DNA of 64,000 nucleotides, taken from NCBI RefSeq assembly GCF_009733815.1, contig NZ_WNXY01000013.1, forward strand, positions 62,001 through 126,000. Direction: 5' to 3'. Source of the DNA: Pseudactinotalea suaedae. Its GTDB lineage: Bacteria; Actinomycetota; Actinomycetes; Actinomycetales; Beutenbergiaceae. Position numbers and translations under genes: made by a program. Under the pieces are notes generated by a model. It was not told the DNA's origin. It did no database searches and saw only the letters and a list, made by a program, of their open reading frames with translations. Below, piece after piece: positions 1 to 9,156 of this stretch. Positions within the stretch are counted from its first letter, which is position 1; every line of letters starts with the position of its first letter.

Positions 1-537
1 GAAGGACAGGCCGTCGTCGAGCCAGGTGCCCTCGGCGTAGCCCGAGACCATGCCGATCAGCAGCGCGATCAGGGTGACGCCGAGACCCCCGAGGACACCG
101 ATCGCCAACGACAGCCGGGTGCCGAAGAGCAGCTGGGTGTAGATGTCGAAGCCGAGCGTGTTGGTGCCGAGCCAGTGCTCGCCGCTCGGGTCCTGCACCG
201 GCACGAACGAGGAGTCGTTCGGGTCGTGGGGCGTCAGCATCGGCGCGAAGATCGCGATGAACACGAAGAAGGCCAGCATGACGATGCCGATCCGCGCCTT
301 CTTGCTCGACCACAGCACCGCGTACCAGCGCGGTGGCCGGGGGACGTGGACGTGCACCTCGGGTGCGCCCTCGACGTGCTTGGTCGCACGGCTCCAGCGG
401 TCCTCGGCAGGCGGGCGCTGTCCGGACCCCGCGCCACCGGGGGGCGCGTTGGTCGCGTCGGCCTCGGCCGCCGTGCCGACCGGTGCCAGCTGGGCCGGCG
501 GCGGCCCGGCGGGTGCGGACGTCTCGTTCTCAGTCAT
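1..537 (-). CDS. ABC importer permease, DppC/OppC type (partial)
   Basis: This is the N-terminal 179 residues of the second inner-membrane permease of a peptide/oligosaccharide-type ABC importer; the gene runs off the left edge of the window. The ATG at 537 has a GGAGGAG ribosome site just upstream. The first 70 residues are an Ala/Pro-rich cytoplasmic tail, longer than usual. A first membrane segment spans about residues 82-101, and residues 121-139 carry the DppC signature (HWLGTNTLGFDIYTQ), followed by the start of the second segment. It is 12 bp downstream of the DppB-like gene and surely co-transcribed with it. The substrate cannot be read from the permease; the GH94 gene at the head of the cluster suggests an oligosaccharide. 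Confidence 0.93.
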   Translation of the reverse strand, partial: MTENETSAPAGPPPAQLAPVGTAAEADATNAPPGGAGSGQRPPAEDRWSRATKHVEGAPEVHVHVPRPPRWYAVLWSSKKARIGIVMLAFFVFIAIFAPMLTPHDPNDSSFVPVQDPSGEHWLGTNTLGFDIYTQLLFGTRLSLAIGVLGGLGVTLIALLIGMVSGYAEGTWLDDGLSF

Positions 538-549
538 CTCGGCTCCTCC

Positions 550-1536
550 TCACCGGCTCTTGCGTGCACGCGGGTCGATGACGCCGTACAGCAAGTCGAC
601 GACGAAGCTCGCCGTCAGCACGATCGTGATCGTGGTCAGCAGGATCGCCTGCATCAACGGGAAGTCGCGGTTGCTGGTCGCCTCACCCATCAACCGCCCC
701 ATGCCGGGGTAGTCGAAGAGCTGCTCGACCAGGATCGAGCCGCTCATCAGCACGCCGAGGGAGAGCGCGAAGCTGGTCACGGTCGGCAGCAGCGCGTTGC
801 GGGCCGCATAGCCGAGGGCGACCTTCCGGTCGGGCAGTCCCGCCGCCTGCGCGAGCCGGATGTAGTCGCCGCCCAGCTCCTGCACCATCGTGTTGCGCAT
901 CCCGAGGATGAACCCGATCGGTGCCGTGACCATCAGCGTCAGCGCGGGCAGGAACGCGTGCGAGAGGACGTCGGCGACGAACAGCCAGTTCCAGCCCGGC
1001 GTCGTGTAGCCGTAGCCGCCCACGGCGGGGAACCAGCCCAGCTCGTAGGCCAGCACGAACAGGATGATCATGCCGATCCAGAACGACTGCAGGTTCCCCA
1101 GGAACGTCGAGCCCACGGAGATGAAGGAGTCGAACCGCGAGTTGCGGCGCCAGGCCGCGTAGGTGCCGAGGAAGGTGCCGAGCAGGAAGGCCAGGATCTG
1201 GGTGACCCCGATCAGCCCGAGCGTCCACGGCAGCGCCTGCCCGATCACCTCCCCGACCGTGAAGGGGTAGTAGGTGAAGGAGACCCCGAGATCTCCCTGA
1301 GCGAGCTGCTGCAGGTACTTCCAGTACGCCACGAACACGTTCTCGTCGGCGTAGCCCAGCATCGCCCGGACCGCCTCGATCTGCGTCGGGTCGATCTCGC
1401 CGTCGCGCCCGGTCAGCTGTCGGACCATCACCTCGGCCGGGTCGCCGGGCTGCAGCCGCGGGATGAGGAAGTTGAGCGTGACCGCCGCCCACAGCGTGAG
1501 CAGGAAGTAGCCGGTCTTGCGCGCGTAGTACCTCAT
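550..1536 (-). CDS. ABC importer permease, DppB/OppB type
   Basis: This 328-residue protein is the first permease subunit of the same importer, at the usual length for the family. It begins with the typical N-terminal membrane helix (YYARKTGYFLLTLWAAVTLN) and ends with the conserved DPRARKSR tail. Several hydrophobic segments and the EAA-type loop (QAAGLPDRKVALGYAARNA) that contacts the ATPase are visible. Its ATG overlaps the stop codon of the upstream binding-protein gene by 4 bases (ATGA), so translation is coupled. It pairs with the DppC-like gene just downstream. Family assignment is secure; the transported substrate is inferred only from context. Confidence 0.95.
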   Translation of the reverse strand: MRYYARKTGYFLLTLWAAVTLNFLIPRLQPGDPAEVMVRQLTGRDGEIDPTQIEAVRAMLGYADENVFVAYWKYLQQLAQGDLGVSFTYYPFTVGEVIGQALPWTLGLIGVTQILAFLLGTFLGTYAAWRRNSRFDSFISVGSTFLGNLQSFWIGMIILFVLAYELGWFPAVGGYGYTTPGWNWLFVADVLSHAFLPALTLMVTAPIGFILGMRNTMVQELGGDYIRLAQAAGLPDRKVALGYAARNALLPTVTSFALSLGVLMSGSILVEQLFDYPGMGRLMGEATSNRDFPLMQAILLTTITIVLTASFVVDLLYGVIDPRARKSR

Positions 1537-3203
1537 GCCGCGTCCTCGGGCGGGCGGAGGGTCGTGATGACACGGAGCATGTTGTTGGTGGGGTAGGGGT
1601 CGTCCTCGCTCGGCCAGCCGACGGCGTTGTCCTCGCGGTAGATCAACCGGACCGGCGAGTACTGCAGCGCGATGTAGGGCATCTGCTCCATGTACACGTC
1701 CACGATCTCGCTGAGGTAGCCGGCCTCCTGCGCCGGGTCGGTGCTGGCCGACCAGTCCTCGACGAGCTGGTCGACCTCCGGGTCGTCGTACCGCGCGATG
1801 TTGAGCAGGATCGTGTCCCCGTCGGGGATCTGCGAGGTCGTCAGCCGGCCACCGAGGTCACGGGAGCGCTGGCACCCGCCGCCGATCGAGTCGAGCACCA
1901 TGTCGTACTCGCCGGACTTCTTCATCGAGTCGACGGCGTTCGGGTCCGTGGTGACGACCTTGGCGTCGATCCCGACCGCCTGGAGGCTGCGGACGACGAC
2001 GTCGGCCATCGCGATGTAGTCCATCCAGCCGGCCTGCACGGAGAACACGAGGGCGATGGGGGAGCCGTCGGGTGCCGTGCGCCAGCCGTCCTCACCCATC
2101 GCGTAGCCGGCCTCGTCGAGGATCTGGTTCGCCGTCGCAGGGTCGTGCGGGATGAACTCCTCGCCGCGCCACTGCTCCGGCACCTGGTCCTGCTGGATCG
2201 GCAGCTTGAGCATCGTCTGGCTGCCGACGTCCATGATCCCGAAGCTCGCCCGCAGCGCCAGCGCCTCCTTGTCGATCGCGTAGGCCGTCGCCTGCCGGAA
2301 GGCGAGGTCGCCTGTGACCGGTCGCGTCATGTTCATCGCGAGCACGGTGGTACCGCCCGGCGGGTAGTAGTACTCGACGCCGCTGCGCGAGACCGATCGC
2401 TCAGGGTTGGGGATGTCACCGGTGTACAGGTCGAGCGCGCCGTTGCGCATCGCGAGTGCCCCGGAGTTGGCGTCGTACTGACCCTCGAGGATCAGCCGCT
2501 CGACCTTGACGTTCTCCGCGTTCCAGTAGCTCTCGTTGCGCTCCAGCGTCAGCTGGCGGCCGTTGTAGGACTCGTGCACGAACGGTCCGGTCGAGACCGG
2601 GTCGGTGTCGACGTACTGGGTCGGGTCGCCGACGTCGGCCCAGACGTGCTCGGGGACGATCTTGATCTCGTTGAGGATCTTGTCGGTCTTGGCGACCGCG
2701 CTGCCGGTGAAGGTGACGATCACGGTGTGCTCGTCCGGGGTCTCGACCGACTCGGCCGGCGCGCCGAACAGGTCGCTCCACAGCCCTCCTCGGTCAGCGG
2801 CCGGGTACTCCTTGGCCATGAGGAAGTTGAAGGCGACGTCCTCGGAGGTGAAGTCCTCGCCGTCGGTCCACTGCACGCCCTCCCGGAGGTCGATCCGCAG
2901 CCGGGTCGGGCTCTCCCACTCGTATCCGGTCGCCAGCCAGCCGATCGCCTCGCAGGTGAACTCGTCACGGATCATCAACGGCTCGTACAGCCACGTCGAG
3001 GTGATCGGGTTCGTGCTCAGCCAGTTGTAGTTGATGAGACCCTGCACCGCGCCGGTCGCCTCGGCGGGCAGCCGCAGCACGTCGATCATGCCCTCGGGCG
3101 CCTCGGGGACATCCGTGATCCCGATCGTGGCGCACGCCGACAGCCCCAGGCCGGCGGTGAGCAGCGCTGCCGCTGCCCTCAACCTTGCTCTGCGTCGTCT
3201 CAT
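1533..3203 (-). CDS. Solute-binding lipoprotein, ABC family 5
   Basis: This 556-residue extracytoplasmic binding protein delivers substrate to the permeases encoded downstream. A Sec signal is followed by the lipobox LSAC, with the lipidated cysteine at residue 24. The body shows family 5 (DppA/OppA-like) features: LREGVQWTDGEDFTSEDV, a VSTGPFV turn and a C-terminal section with YRED. The start ATG at 3203 has a strong GGAGGTG site. Family 5 proteins bind peptides, nickel or, in several actinobacteria and thermophiles, plant oligosaccharides; placement directly after a GH94 gene favours an oligosaccharide here. That substrate is an inference. Confidence 0.93.
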   Translation of the reverse strand: MRRRRARLRAAAALLTAGLGLSACATIGITDVPEAPEGMIDVLRLPAEATGAVQGLINYNWLSTNPITSTWLYEPLMIRDEFTCEAIGWLATGYEWESPTRLRIDLREGVQWTDGEDFTSEDVAFNFLMAKEYPAADRGGLWSDLFGAPAESVETPDEHTVIVTFTGSAVAKTDKILNEIKIVPEHVWADVGDPTQYVDTDPVSTGPFVHESYNGRQLTLERNESYWNAENVKVERLILEGQYDANSGALAMRNGALDLYTGDIPNPERSVSRSGVEYYYPPGGTTVLAMNMTRPVTGDLAFRQATAYAIDKEALALRASFGIMDVGSQTMLKLPIQQDQVPEQWRGEEFIPHDPATANQILDEAGYAMGEDGWRTAPDGSPIALVFSVQAGWMDYIAMADVVVRSLQAVGIDAKVVTTDPNAVDSMKKSGEYDMVLDSIGGGCQRSRDLGGRLTTSQIPDGDTILLNIARYDDPEVDQLVEDWSASTDPAQEAGYLSEIVDVYMEQMPYIALQYSPVRLIYREDNAVGWPSEDDPYPTNNMLRVITTLRPPEDAA

Positions 3204-3231
3204 CAGGCACCTCCTTGTGCTCGGTCCCGCC

Positions 3232-3253
3232 GTCGCGGCCGGGTGGCCGCGAC
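3232..3253 (-). terminator. Intra-operon hairpin between GH94 and transporter genes
   Basis: A perfect 9-bp stem (GTCGCGGCC / GGCCGCGAC) with a GGGT loop lies in the 56-bp gap between the GH94 stop and the binding-protein start. No U-tract follows. In the transcript it could act as a weak terminator or an mRNA processing/stability element that sets the ratio of enzyme to transporter. The hairpin is seen directly; the role is inferred. Confidence 0.5.
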
Positions 3254-3259
3254 CGTCTG

Positions 3260-6200
3260 CTAGGGGATGTCGACGTCGATGACGACCCCGTCGAACAGCC
3301 TCGGCTGCAGCTCTGTCCTGGAGATCCGCAGCCCACCGTCGCGGTAGGCGTGCGGCTCGCGCCGCGCCGGCACCGCAGCGCCGTCGACGTGGACAGCGCT
3401 GGGGCCGTGGCCGCGCTCACCCACGTGGAACCGCAGCCGCGCGCGGACGCCCCAGATCGGCAGCGTCACCTGCAGGCCGTCCAGCTCTGGCACCAGTACC
3501 GGGTCGACGACGAGCGCGTCGCCGCGGCGGGTGAGCCCCAGCAGGCACTCGACCACGATCCGCAGCGCGATCCCGGGGCCGGAGGAGTAGACGCGCCACC
3601 CGCCCTCGACCTCGACCTCGCCGCGGACGATCTCGTCCCAGCGCTCGAGCGCGGCGTACCTGTCGGGCACGACGGCGTCGCTCGAGGAGAAGTACGTCGT
3701 CGCCTGCCGGCGACGGGCGTGGCCGGTCGCGGCACGCGTGTCGACCGGGTTGATCAGGTCCAGGGCGTGCAGCAGGTCCGCCCCGCGGCCGAGCGTGGCC
3801 ATCGCCTCGGCGTAGCGCAGGTGGGCGTGCGTGTACATCGTGCCGATCTCGCGGCCGAAGAAGCTCGCGCTCTCGGCACGCTGGAAACGCAGCATCGGGC
3901 CGCCGCGGTAGACCGGGGGTCGGTCGAACAGGTGGGCGCCGTCCGGGAGCACCAGCTGCTCGGCGATCAGCTCGGCGTGATGGGCCGCCTGCTCCGGCGT
4001 GAAGATCTCGTCGATGATCGCGTGGATCATCGGAAGGATCGAGTAGGTCAGCCCCGTCTCGTGGTCACGCGGGTGGAGCAGGTAGGTGAACTCGTTCGCA
4101 CCGGGTGGCAGCAGGCCGTAACCGGCGACCGTGCCGTCGGGTACCAGGTGCTCCTGGAGCTCCGCGAGGATCGTCGCCGCGTCGCTGCGCAGCCGCTCCG
4201 GGCTGAGCGCACCGGCGGCCACCGCCGTGTCCGCTCCGGCGGCCTCGATCCCGGCGGCGAGGGTGACCAGCGCGTGGTGGTGCAGCGTCACCGTCCAGCT
4301 GGAGGTCATGCCCTCCTTCATGGCGGGGTCCGCCGGCTGCAGCGAGTCGTTCCAGTCGCCGTGCCCGTAGGCGCTCAGATGCGTCCCCGGCACCACGAGC
4401 GAGGCGCCCAGCTCGACGGCGCGGCGCAGGTGCTCGGCGACGGTCGCCTCGCCGGCGCCTTCGCTGCCCGTGTAGAAGGGCACCATCTCGCCCAGCAGCG
4501 AGGCGTCCCCGGTGGCGAGCAGGTACCGACCCACGGCGAGGACCGGCCAGAAGATCACGTCGCCGTGCGCGTCACCGTTCGGTGCGATCCGGTCGATCTC
4601 GAAGATCTCGAACGCCTGCCCCCAGCCGCCCTCGGGGCTCTGCGAGGCGAGCACCCGCAGCAGCAGCGCCCGCAGCTCGGGGTGCCGCTCGAGCGCCAGC
4701 AGCATCTCGACGGGTCCCTGACACACGTCGCGCGTGCCCCAGCCGCCGCCGGTGTACTGCTCGATCCCACGCGGCGACAGGTAGTGCGTCAGGGCGTTGT
4801 CGGCCAGCCACGGCAGCACGTGGCGCAGCCGATCGACCTGCGCGAGCGCGCCCCCGGCCTGGTGCGCCTCCTCGCGCGGCAGCTCGATGTCGAGGCCGCC
4901 GAGCACGCCGTCCCAGAAGTCCGCCGGACCGACCTCCTCGGGGAGCGGGACCAGCGTGGCCGACAGCCGCAGCCCGGCGCTCGTGGTCGGCTCCGTCGTC
5001 ACCGTGACCCAGGGCAGACCGCGCGGACGCGCGTCGGCGAACAACGGTGCGTCGTCGCCGAGCGGGACGTCGGCGGCAGAGCCGGTCCGCTCGATGACGA
5101 GCCCGCCGCCCGGGCGCCGTTCCGCCAGCGCTGAGCCGGCCGGCGCCAGGAACGTGCTGGTGGCAGACCCCTCGGGGCCGTCGGTGCGCTCCAGCGGGTA
5201 GGCGTCGAGCCCGTCGTCGCCGTCGAGCGCGAGGTTGAGCGCGAGCAGCAGCCGCACCGGCTCGCCCGAGGTGACCGAGACGTCCACCGTGACGACCTGC
5301 TCGTCGGTGGGCGCCGTCGTCGTCACCTCGATCTCGTGGGTGTCGGTGACATAGGTCCAGGAGACGGCGCCGGGCGTGATCGACCACAGCGAGGGCGCGT
5401 CGAGAAGGTGCCAGACGCCGTCGATCTCCACGAACGCCCGCAGCCCGGCGGCGCGGTGGTGGCCGAGGTAGCCGCGCCCGATCGAGAGCAGGCGGTCCTT
5501 CGAGACATGACCCTGCGTGAGGTAGGAGGCGAGCTGGCCGCCCATCGTGGTGGTCGTGGTGAGGATCGACTCCTCCGGGAGCCACCGCCCGCCGGAGCGC
5601 AGCAGGTGGGCGTGCGGGCGCACGAGACCGAGCTCCTTGCGCCGCGTGACCACGTGCCGGGCGTTGCCGAGGAAGTAGGCGAGCACGCCGTGCTCGTCGC
5701 GCTCGACGTAGGTCGCCTCGGCGAGGCCCGGCAGGTCCGCCACGTCCTGCGCCGGGAGCAGCGCGGCGGGTGCGAGCAGCGTCGGGACGGTCTCCTCGCC
5801 GCCGTCGACGGCGCCCGGGCCGGCGGGCTCGATCAGCTCGCGCGCCCAGGTCAGCGCCTGGTCCGCGTGGGTCAGGTCGGCCGGGCTCGTCGCGTCCGGG
5901 TGGTCGGCCACGACCAGGCCGACGACGGCGAGCCGGTGCGGGGTGTCGACGCTCAGCTCGGTCGCCGCGGTCTGCAGCGCGACGAGCGTGTGCTCGTGCT
6001 GCCACCGCCGCGAGGGCAGCGTCGGTGCGAACAGGCCCTCCGGGACCTGGCCGGTGCGCAACGACAGGCCGGCGAGGTCGAGCAGATCGGTGGCGTAGCC
6101 GACGACCTCGTCGGTGGCGGCCATGACCAGCCACGGGTTGGTTCCCTCGAAGCGCTGGTTCTGCCGGACCGCGACCACCGTGCCCGCCGCGGGATGGCGC

Positions 6201-6640
6201 AACGGGGTGACGTCGATGTACTGGGCCCCGTAGTGCTCGTTCATGCGCACCAGCCAGGGCGGCGCGAGCGCGACGTCCTGGACGGCGACGACGTCGACCG
6301 TTCCGGAGCCGGTGAGCTCGACCACCCACGCCCACGTGGTCTCGGCCAGCTCGAGGCGCGCGGTGTAGCGGACACCGGCCCACTCGCCGTGCACGAGCAG
6401 CCGGCCGTCGACGGTCGAGATGCTCGACCCGGAGGCCGGGCCGAGCACGGGGTGGACCGCCGTGACGACATCGCCGTCACGGAGCCGGAGCCACGGGGTG
6501 GCGAGCGGTGTCTCCAGAGCGTTCGCGGCGTACATGTTCAGCCGCGTGGTGCGCCAGCTCAGCCAGGCGAGGCCGCCGTGCGGCTGCACGTCGGCCCACA
6601 CGCCGTCGCGCTCGCCCACGGTGAACCTGGAAGTCATCAT
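3260..6640 (-). CDS. GH94 family glycoside phosphorylase-like protein
   Basis: This 1126-residue cytoplasmic protein has no signal peptide and belongs to the inverting glycoside phosphorylases (GH94, formerly GT36). An N-terminal beta-sandwich region is followed by an (alpha/alpha)6 barrel. The barrel carries GGGWGTRDVCQGP near residue 635, the motif GHGDWNDSLQPAD with the DWND tetrad at 762-765 (the family's catalytic aspartate region), and YSSGPG near 1018, which fits the phosphate-binding end of the site. The length and the DWND-SLQPAD form resemble 1,2-beta-oligoglucan phosphorylases more than the roughly 800-residue cellobiose phosphorylases, but the true disaccharide bond is unknown. 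It heads the operon with the importer, so imported oligosaccharide would be phosphorolysed inside the cell. The start has two ATGs in a row (6640 and 6637) behind GAGGA. Confidence 0.85.
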   Translation of the reverse strand: MMTSRFTVGERDGVWADVQPHGGLAWLSWRTTRLNMYAANALETPLATPWLRLRDGDVVTAVHPVLGPASGSSISTVDGRLLVHGEWAGVRYTARLELAETTWAWVVELTGSGTVDVVAVQDVALAPPWLVRMNEHYGAQYIDVTPLRHPAAGTVVAVRQNQRFEGTNPWLVMAATDEVVGYATDLLDLAGLSLRTGQVPEGLFAPTLPSRRWQHEHTLVALQTAATELSVDTPHRLAVVGLVVADHPDATSPADLTHADQALTWARELIEPAGPGAVDGGEETVPTLLAPAALLPAQDVADLPGLAEATYVERDEHGVLAYFLGNARHVVTRRKELGLVRPHAHLLRSGGRWLPEESILTTTTTMGGQLASYLTQGHVSKDRLLSIGRGYLGHHRAAGLRAFVEIDGVWHLLDAPSLWSITPGAVSWTYVTDTHEIEVTTTAPTDEQVVTVDVSVTSGEPVRLLLALNLALDGDDGLDAYPLERTDGPEGSATSTFLAPAGSALAERRPGGGLVIERTGSAADVPLGDDAPLFADARPRGLPWVTVTTEPTTSAGLRLSATLVPLPEEVGPADFWDGVLGGLDIELPREEAHQAGGALAQVDRLRHVLPWLADNALTHYLSPRGIEQYTGGGWGTRDVCQGPVEMLLALERHPELRALLLRVLASQSPEGGWGQAFEIFEIDRIAPNGDAHGDVIFWPVLAVGRYLLATGDASLLGEMVPFYTGSEGAGEATVAEHLRRAVELGASLVVPGTHLSAYGHGDWNDSLQPADPAMKEGMTSSWTVTLHHHALVTLAAGIEAAGADTAVAAGALSPERLRSDAATILAELQEHLVPDGTVAGYGLLPPGANEFTYLLHPRDHETGLTYSILPMIHAIIDEIFTPEQAAHHAELIAEQLVLPDGAHLFDRPPVYRGGPMLRFQRAESASFFGREIGTMYTHAHLRYAEAMATLGRGADLLHALDLINPVDTRAATGHARRRQATTYFSSSDAVVPDRYAALERWDEIVRGEVEVEGGWRVYSSGPGIALRIVVECLLGLTRRGDALVVDPVLVPELDGLQVTLPIWGVRARLRFHVGERGHGPSAVHVDGAAVPARREPHAYRDGGLRISRTELQPRLFDGVVIDVDIP

Positions 6641-6670
6641 CGTCCTCGGTCGGGGTGCCGTACATCACAT

Positions 6671-6688
6671 ACCTAGTGCACACTAGGT
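6671..6688. promoter_or_regulatory. Palindromic operator between divergent GH94 and GH35 genes
   Basis: An 18-bp inverted repeat with perfect 8-bp arms (ACCTAGTG-CA-CACTAGGT) lies in the 84-bp space between the divergent GH94 and GH35 genes. On the minus strand, TTGCCA (6699-6694) and TAGGTA (6675-6670) are spaced 18 bp apart and could be the -35 and -10 of the GH94 operon. The palindrome would then cover the spacer and -10, as expected for a repressor. No regulator gene for it lies inside the window on this side. It lacks the central CG of typical LacI sites; a GntR-type or other dimeric regulator is possible. Confidence 0.6.
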
Positions 6689-6724
6689 TACTTTGGCAAG
6701 CCTTTCCAGCGATCTGGAGGACCC

Positions 6725-9064
6725 GTGAGCGACGTCCGACTGCAGCGACGCGAGGTGCTCGTGGACGGCCGACCGAGCCTGGTCCGCGCCGGTGAGATCC
6801 ACTACTTCCGGCTGAAGCGGGACGACTGGGCGGGCAGGCTGCGGCTGCTCCGCGCCGCCGGCGGCGACACCGTGGCGACGTACGTGCCGTGGGTCGTCCA
6901 CGAGCGCGGCGACGGCAGCATCGACCTCACCGGCCGCACCGACCCGACCCTCGATCTCGGCGCGTTCCTCGACCTGGCCGCCGAGACCGGGCTGCGGGTG
7001 CTGCTGCGCCCCGGGCCGTTCATCATGGCCGAGATGGCGGGGGAGGGGGTGCCCGACCGCATCCGCCGCGAGCGCCCCGAGGCCCTGCCCGTCGGCTGGC
7101 ACGGCGAGCCGGCCGCGTCCTCGGACCTTGACTACCTCGCGCCGGGGTTCCTCACCGAGGTCGCCCGCTGGTACACCGCCCTCGGCGAGGTGGTCGGACC
7201 TCGCACGGCACCCCGCGGCGGTCCCGTCATCGCGGTCCAGCTCGACAACGAGATCGGGATGCTCGCGTGGGTCTCCAACACGCCGCAGCTCACCGACCGT
7301 GCGTGCACCGAGCTGCACGACTGGCTGGCGAGCAGGTACGGCTCCGCGCTGCTCGAGCGCTACCCCGGGCTCCCCGCCGCAGTCGGCTTCGCCGACGCGG
7401 TCCGTTCGCCCCGCCCCGAGTGGGCGCGTGCGCTGCGGCTCGACCTCGGGCTGTTCTTCCGGGGGCAGTTCGGCCGGTACGGCACCGAGCTGGCCTCGAT
7501 GGCGACGTCGGCCGGCATGGGTGGCGTGCCCTTCCTCATCAACATCCACGGCACCTCGGGTGGATCGGGCGCCTCGTTCCCGATCGGGCTGTCGCAGGTG
7601 CTGGAGACGTACGTGGGGCGCAGCCAGATGGCAGCCGGCTCCGATCACTACCTCGGCGACCTGACTCTGCGCACCGCTGCCGACCTGCACCTGATCAACG
7701 CGTTCATGGCGGCTGCCGCACCCGAGCAGCCCGGCATGACCCTCGAGTTCGAGGCCGGCCGTGGTGACTACGGCGACGACCTCGGCCACGAGGTCGACCC
7801 CAGCGCGGTGGTGCTCAAGACGCGGCTCTCGCTCGCGCAGGGGCATCGGCTGCTCAGCTATTACCTCTTCGCCGGCGGCACGAACTTCGTGGCCGACCCG
7901 CCGCGCACCGACGGCACCACCCGGTTCGCGATCACCGGTGAGCGGCACGGCTTCTCCGCACCGGTCGACCCCGAGGGCCGCCCCGGTGCCACCTACGAGG
8001 CGACGGCCGAGGCGTTCGGGGTCGCAAGGCGCCTGGAGGCCTGGCTCGCGGACTCCCGGGAGGAGCACGACGACCTGGCGCTCGGCATGGTCCTCGACGA
8101 CTACCTCACCGAGTACCAGCCGCCGCTCGCCGAGGGCGACGACGCCGATGCGGTGAGAGATCTCGAGCACGGCCGCGGCGCCGGCCCGCGCGACCTGCTG
8201 GGCCGGGTGCTGCTGACGCTCGGGCTGCGGTACGGCGCCGCAGACCTGCAGCGGGACCCCGGCCCGGACGGCTGGCCCCACCTGATCGTGCTGGGCTCGC
8301 CCACCGCGCGCGACCGCGCGGTCCAGGAACGGCTCGCCGAGCACGTGGGTGCCGGCGGAGCGCTGCTGCTGCTGGGTGCGCTGCCCACCACCGAGCTCGA
8401 CGGGACCCCGTGCACGATCCTGGCCGACGCCCTCGGGGTCGCGGTCGTCCGCGAGATGCGCGACGGGCCGGGCCGGTTCACCTCGGTGATCGAGGTCGCC
8501 GGCTGGGGCTACGGGACCGAGCGGCGCGTGGGACGCCTCCAGACCTACGACGCCCCCGACGCGCAGGTGCTGCTGACCGAGGCGATGTCCGGGGCGCCCG
8601 CCGGGCTGCTGGTGCAGCCGACCGGCAGCGGACCTGCAGTGGTGATCGGCTGCGACTTCGGCGCCGACCTCGCGTTCTTCGCGACCGCGCTGGAGCGGCT
8701 CGGCGTCACGCCCGGGCTGCGCCGCGACGCCGTGCCGGGCCTCATCTCGACGACCACCCGGGCCGGCGACGGCTCACGGCTGCTCCACCTGCTCAACGTC
8801 AGCGGGTCGACGCTCCGCTCCGCCGTCGAGCTGGACGGGGAGGCGCTGCTCGGCGGCACCGAGCTGGCGCTGCCCCCGCGGACCGGGCTCGCGCTGCCGA
8901 TCGGGGTGCGCATCGGCGGCCGCACTCTCGCGGCGACGGCCGAGATCGAGGAGGTCGACGGCGATCACGTGCTGCTGGCCGAGGCCCTCGACGGCACGCC
9001 CCGACGCGCCTGGCTCGACGGCGTCGAGGTCAGTGTCCCGACCGACGGCCGCCTACCGCTCTGA
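6725..9064 (+). CDS. GH35-like beta-galactosidase
   Basis: This 779-residue enzyme matches GH35 beta-galactosidases. It opens with RAGEIHYFRLKRDDWAGRL, a form of the GH35 signature, and the TIM barrel continues with VPWVVHE and LRPGPFIMAE. The acid/base glutamate is expected at residue 176 in QLDNEIGM, and the nucleophile at 341 or 343 in TLEFEAG. There is no signal peptide, so it should work in the cytoplasm on imported galactosides. Its GTG start is placed by GGAGG five bases upstream. It is divergent from the GH94-importer operon and shares its control region, which suggests a common galacto- or gluco-oligosaccharide substrate. Exact specificity cannot be read. Confidence 0.85.
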   Translation: MSDVRLQRREVLVDGRPSLVRAGEIHYFRLKRDDWAGRLRLLRAAGGDTVATYVPWVVHERGDGSIDLTGRTDPTLDLGAFLDLAAETGLRVLLRPGPFIMAEMAGEGVPDRIRRERPEALPVGWHGEPAASSDLDYLAPGFLTEVARWYTALGEVVGPRTAPRGGPVIAVQLDNEIGMLAWVSNTPQLTDRACTELHDWLASRYGSALLERYPGLPAAVGFADAVRSPRPEWARALRLDLGLFFRGQFGRYGTELASMATSAGMGGVPFLINIHGTSGGSGASFPIGLSQVLETYVGRSQMAAGSDHYLGDLTLRTAADLHLINAFMAAAAPEQPGMTLEFEAGRGDYGDDLGHEVDPSAVVLKTRLSLAQGHRLLSYYLFAGGTNFVADPPRTDGTTRFAITGERHGFSAPVDPEGRPGATYEATAEAFGVARRLEAWLADSREEHDDLALGMVLDDYLTEYQPPLAEGDDADAVRDLEHGRGAGPRDLLGRVLLTLGLRYGAADLQRDPGPDGWPHLIVLGSPTARDRAVQERLAEHVGAGGALLLLGALPTTELDGTPCTILADALGVAVVREMRDGPGRFTSVIEVAGWGYGTERRVGRLQTYDAPDAQVLLTEAMSGAPAGLLVQPTGSGPAVVIGCDFGADLAFFATALERLGVTPGLRRDAVPGLISTTTRAGDGSRLLHLLNVSGSTLRSAVELDGEALLGGTELALPPRTGLALPIGVRIGGRTLAATAEIEEVDGDHVLLAEALDGTPRRAWLDGVEVSVPTDGRLPL

Positions 9065-9071
9065 CCAAGCC

Positions 9072-9119
9072 TTGCGTCATACGTTCGGTGGAAGCAGTGC
9101 CCCTCGACGTATGACGCAA
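9072..9119 (+). repeat. 48-bp palindromic repeat, copy 1
   Basis: Copy 1 of a four-copy family. The arms TTGCGTCATACGT (9072-9084) and ACGTATGACGCAA (9107-9119) are perfect 13-bp complements around a 22-nt loop that begins TCGGTGG. It starts 7 bp after the GH35 stop codon, so it may also end that transcript. All four copies have the loop GGTGG in the same orientation. Confidence 0.9.
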
Positions 9120-9156
9120 AGGGAGAGGCCCCACGGCGTGGTCACCGCTCCACTCG

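Noticed and set aside
175-1596. A 473-codon plus-strand frame over the DppB-like gene
   Set aside because: Arg/Asp-rich antisense shadow; the minus-strand gene has clear permease motifs and ribosome sites.
6693-6698. TTGGCA as -35 element for the GH35 gene
   Set aside because: A matching -10 would fall within the ribosome site at 6716, too close to the GTG at 6725.
6690-6707. Iron box from the GGCAAGCC word upstream of GH35
   Set aside because: It shares only the centre with the true box at 24247 and lacks the TAACCTAA half.
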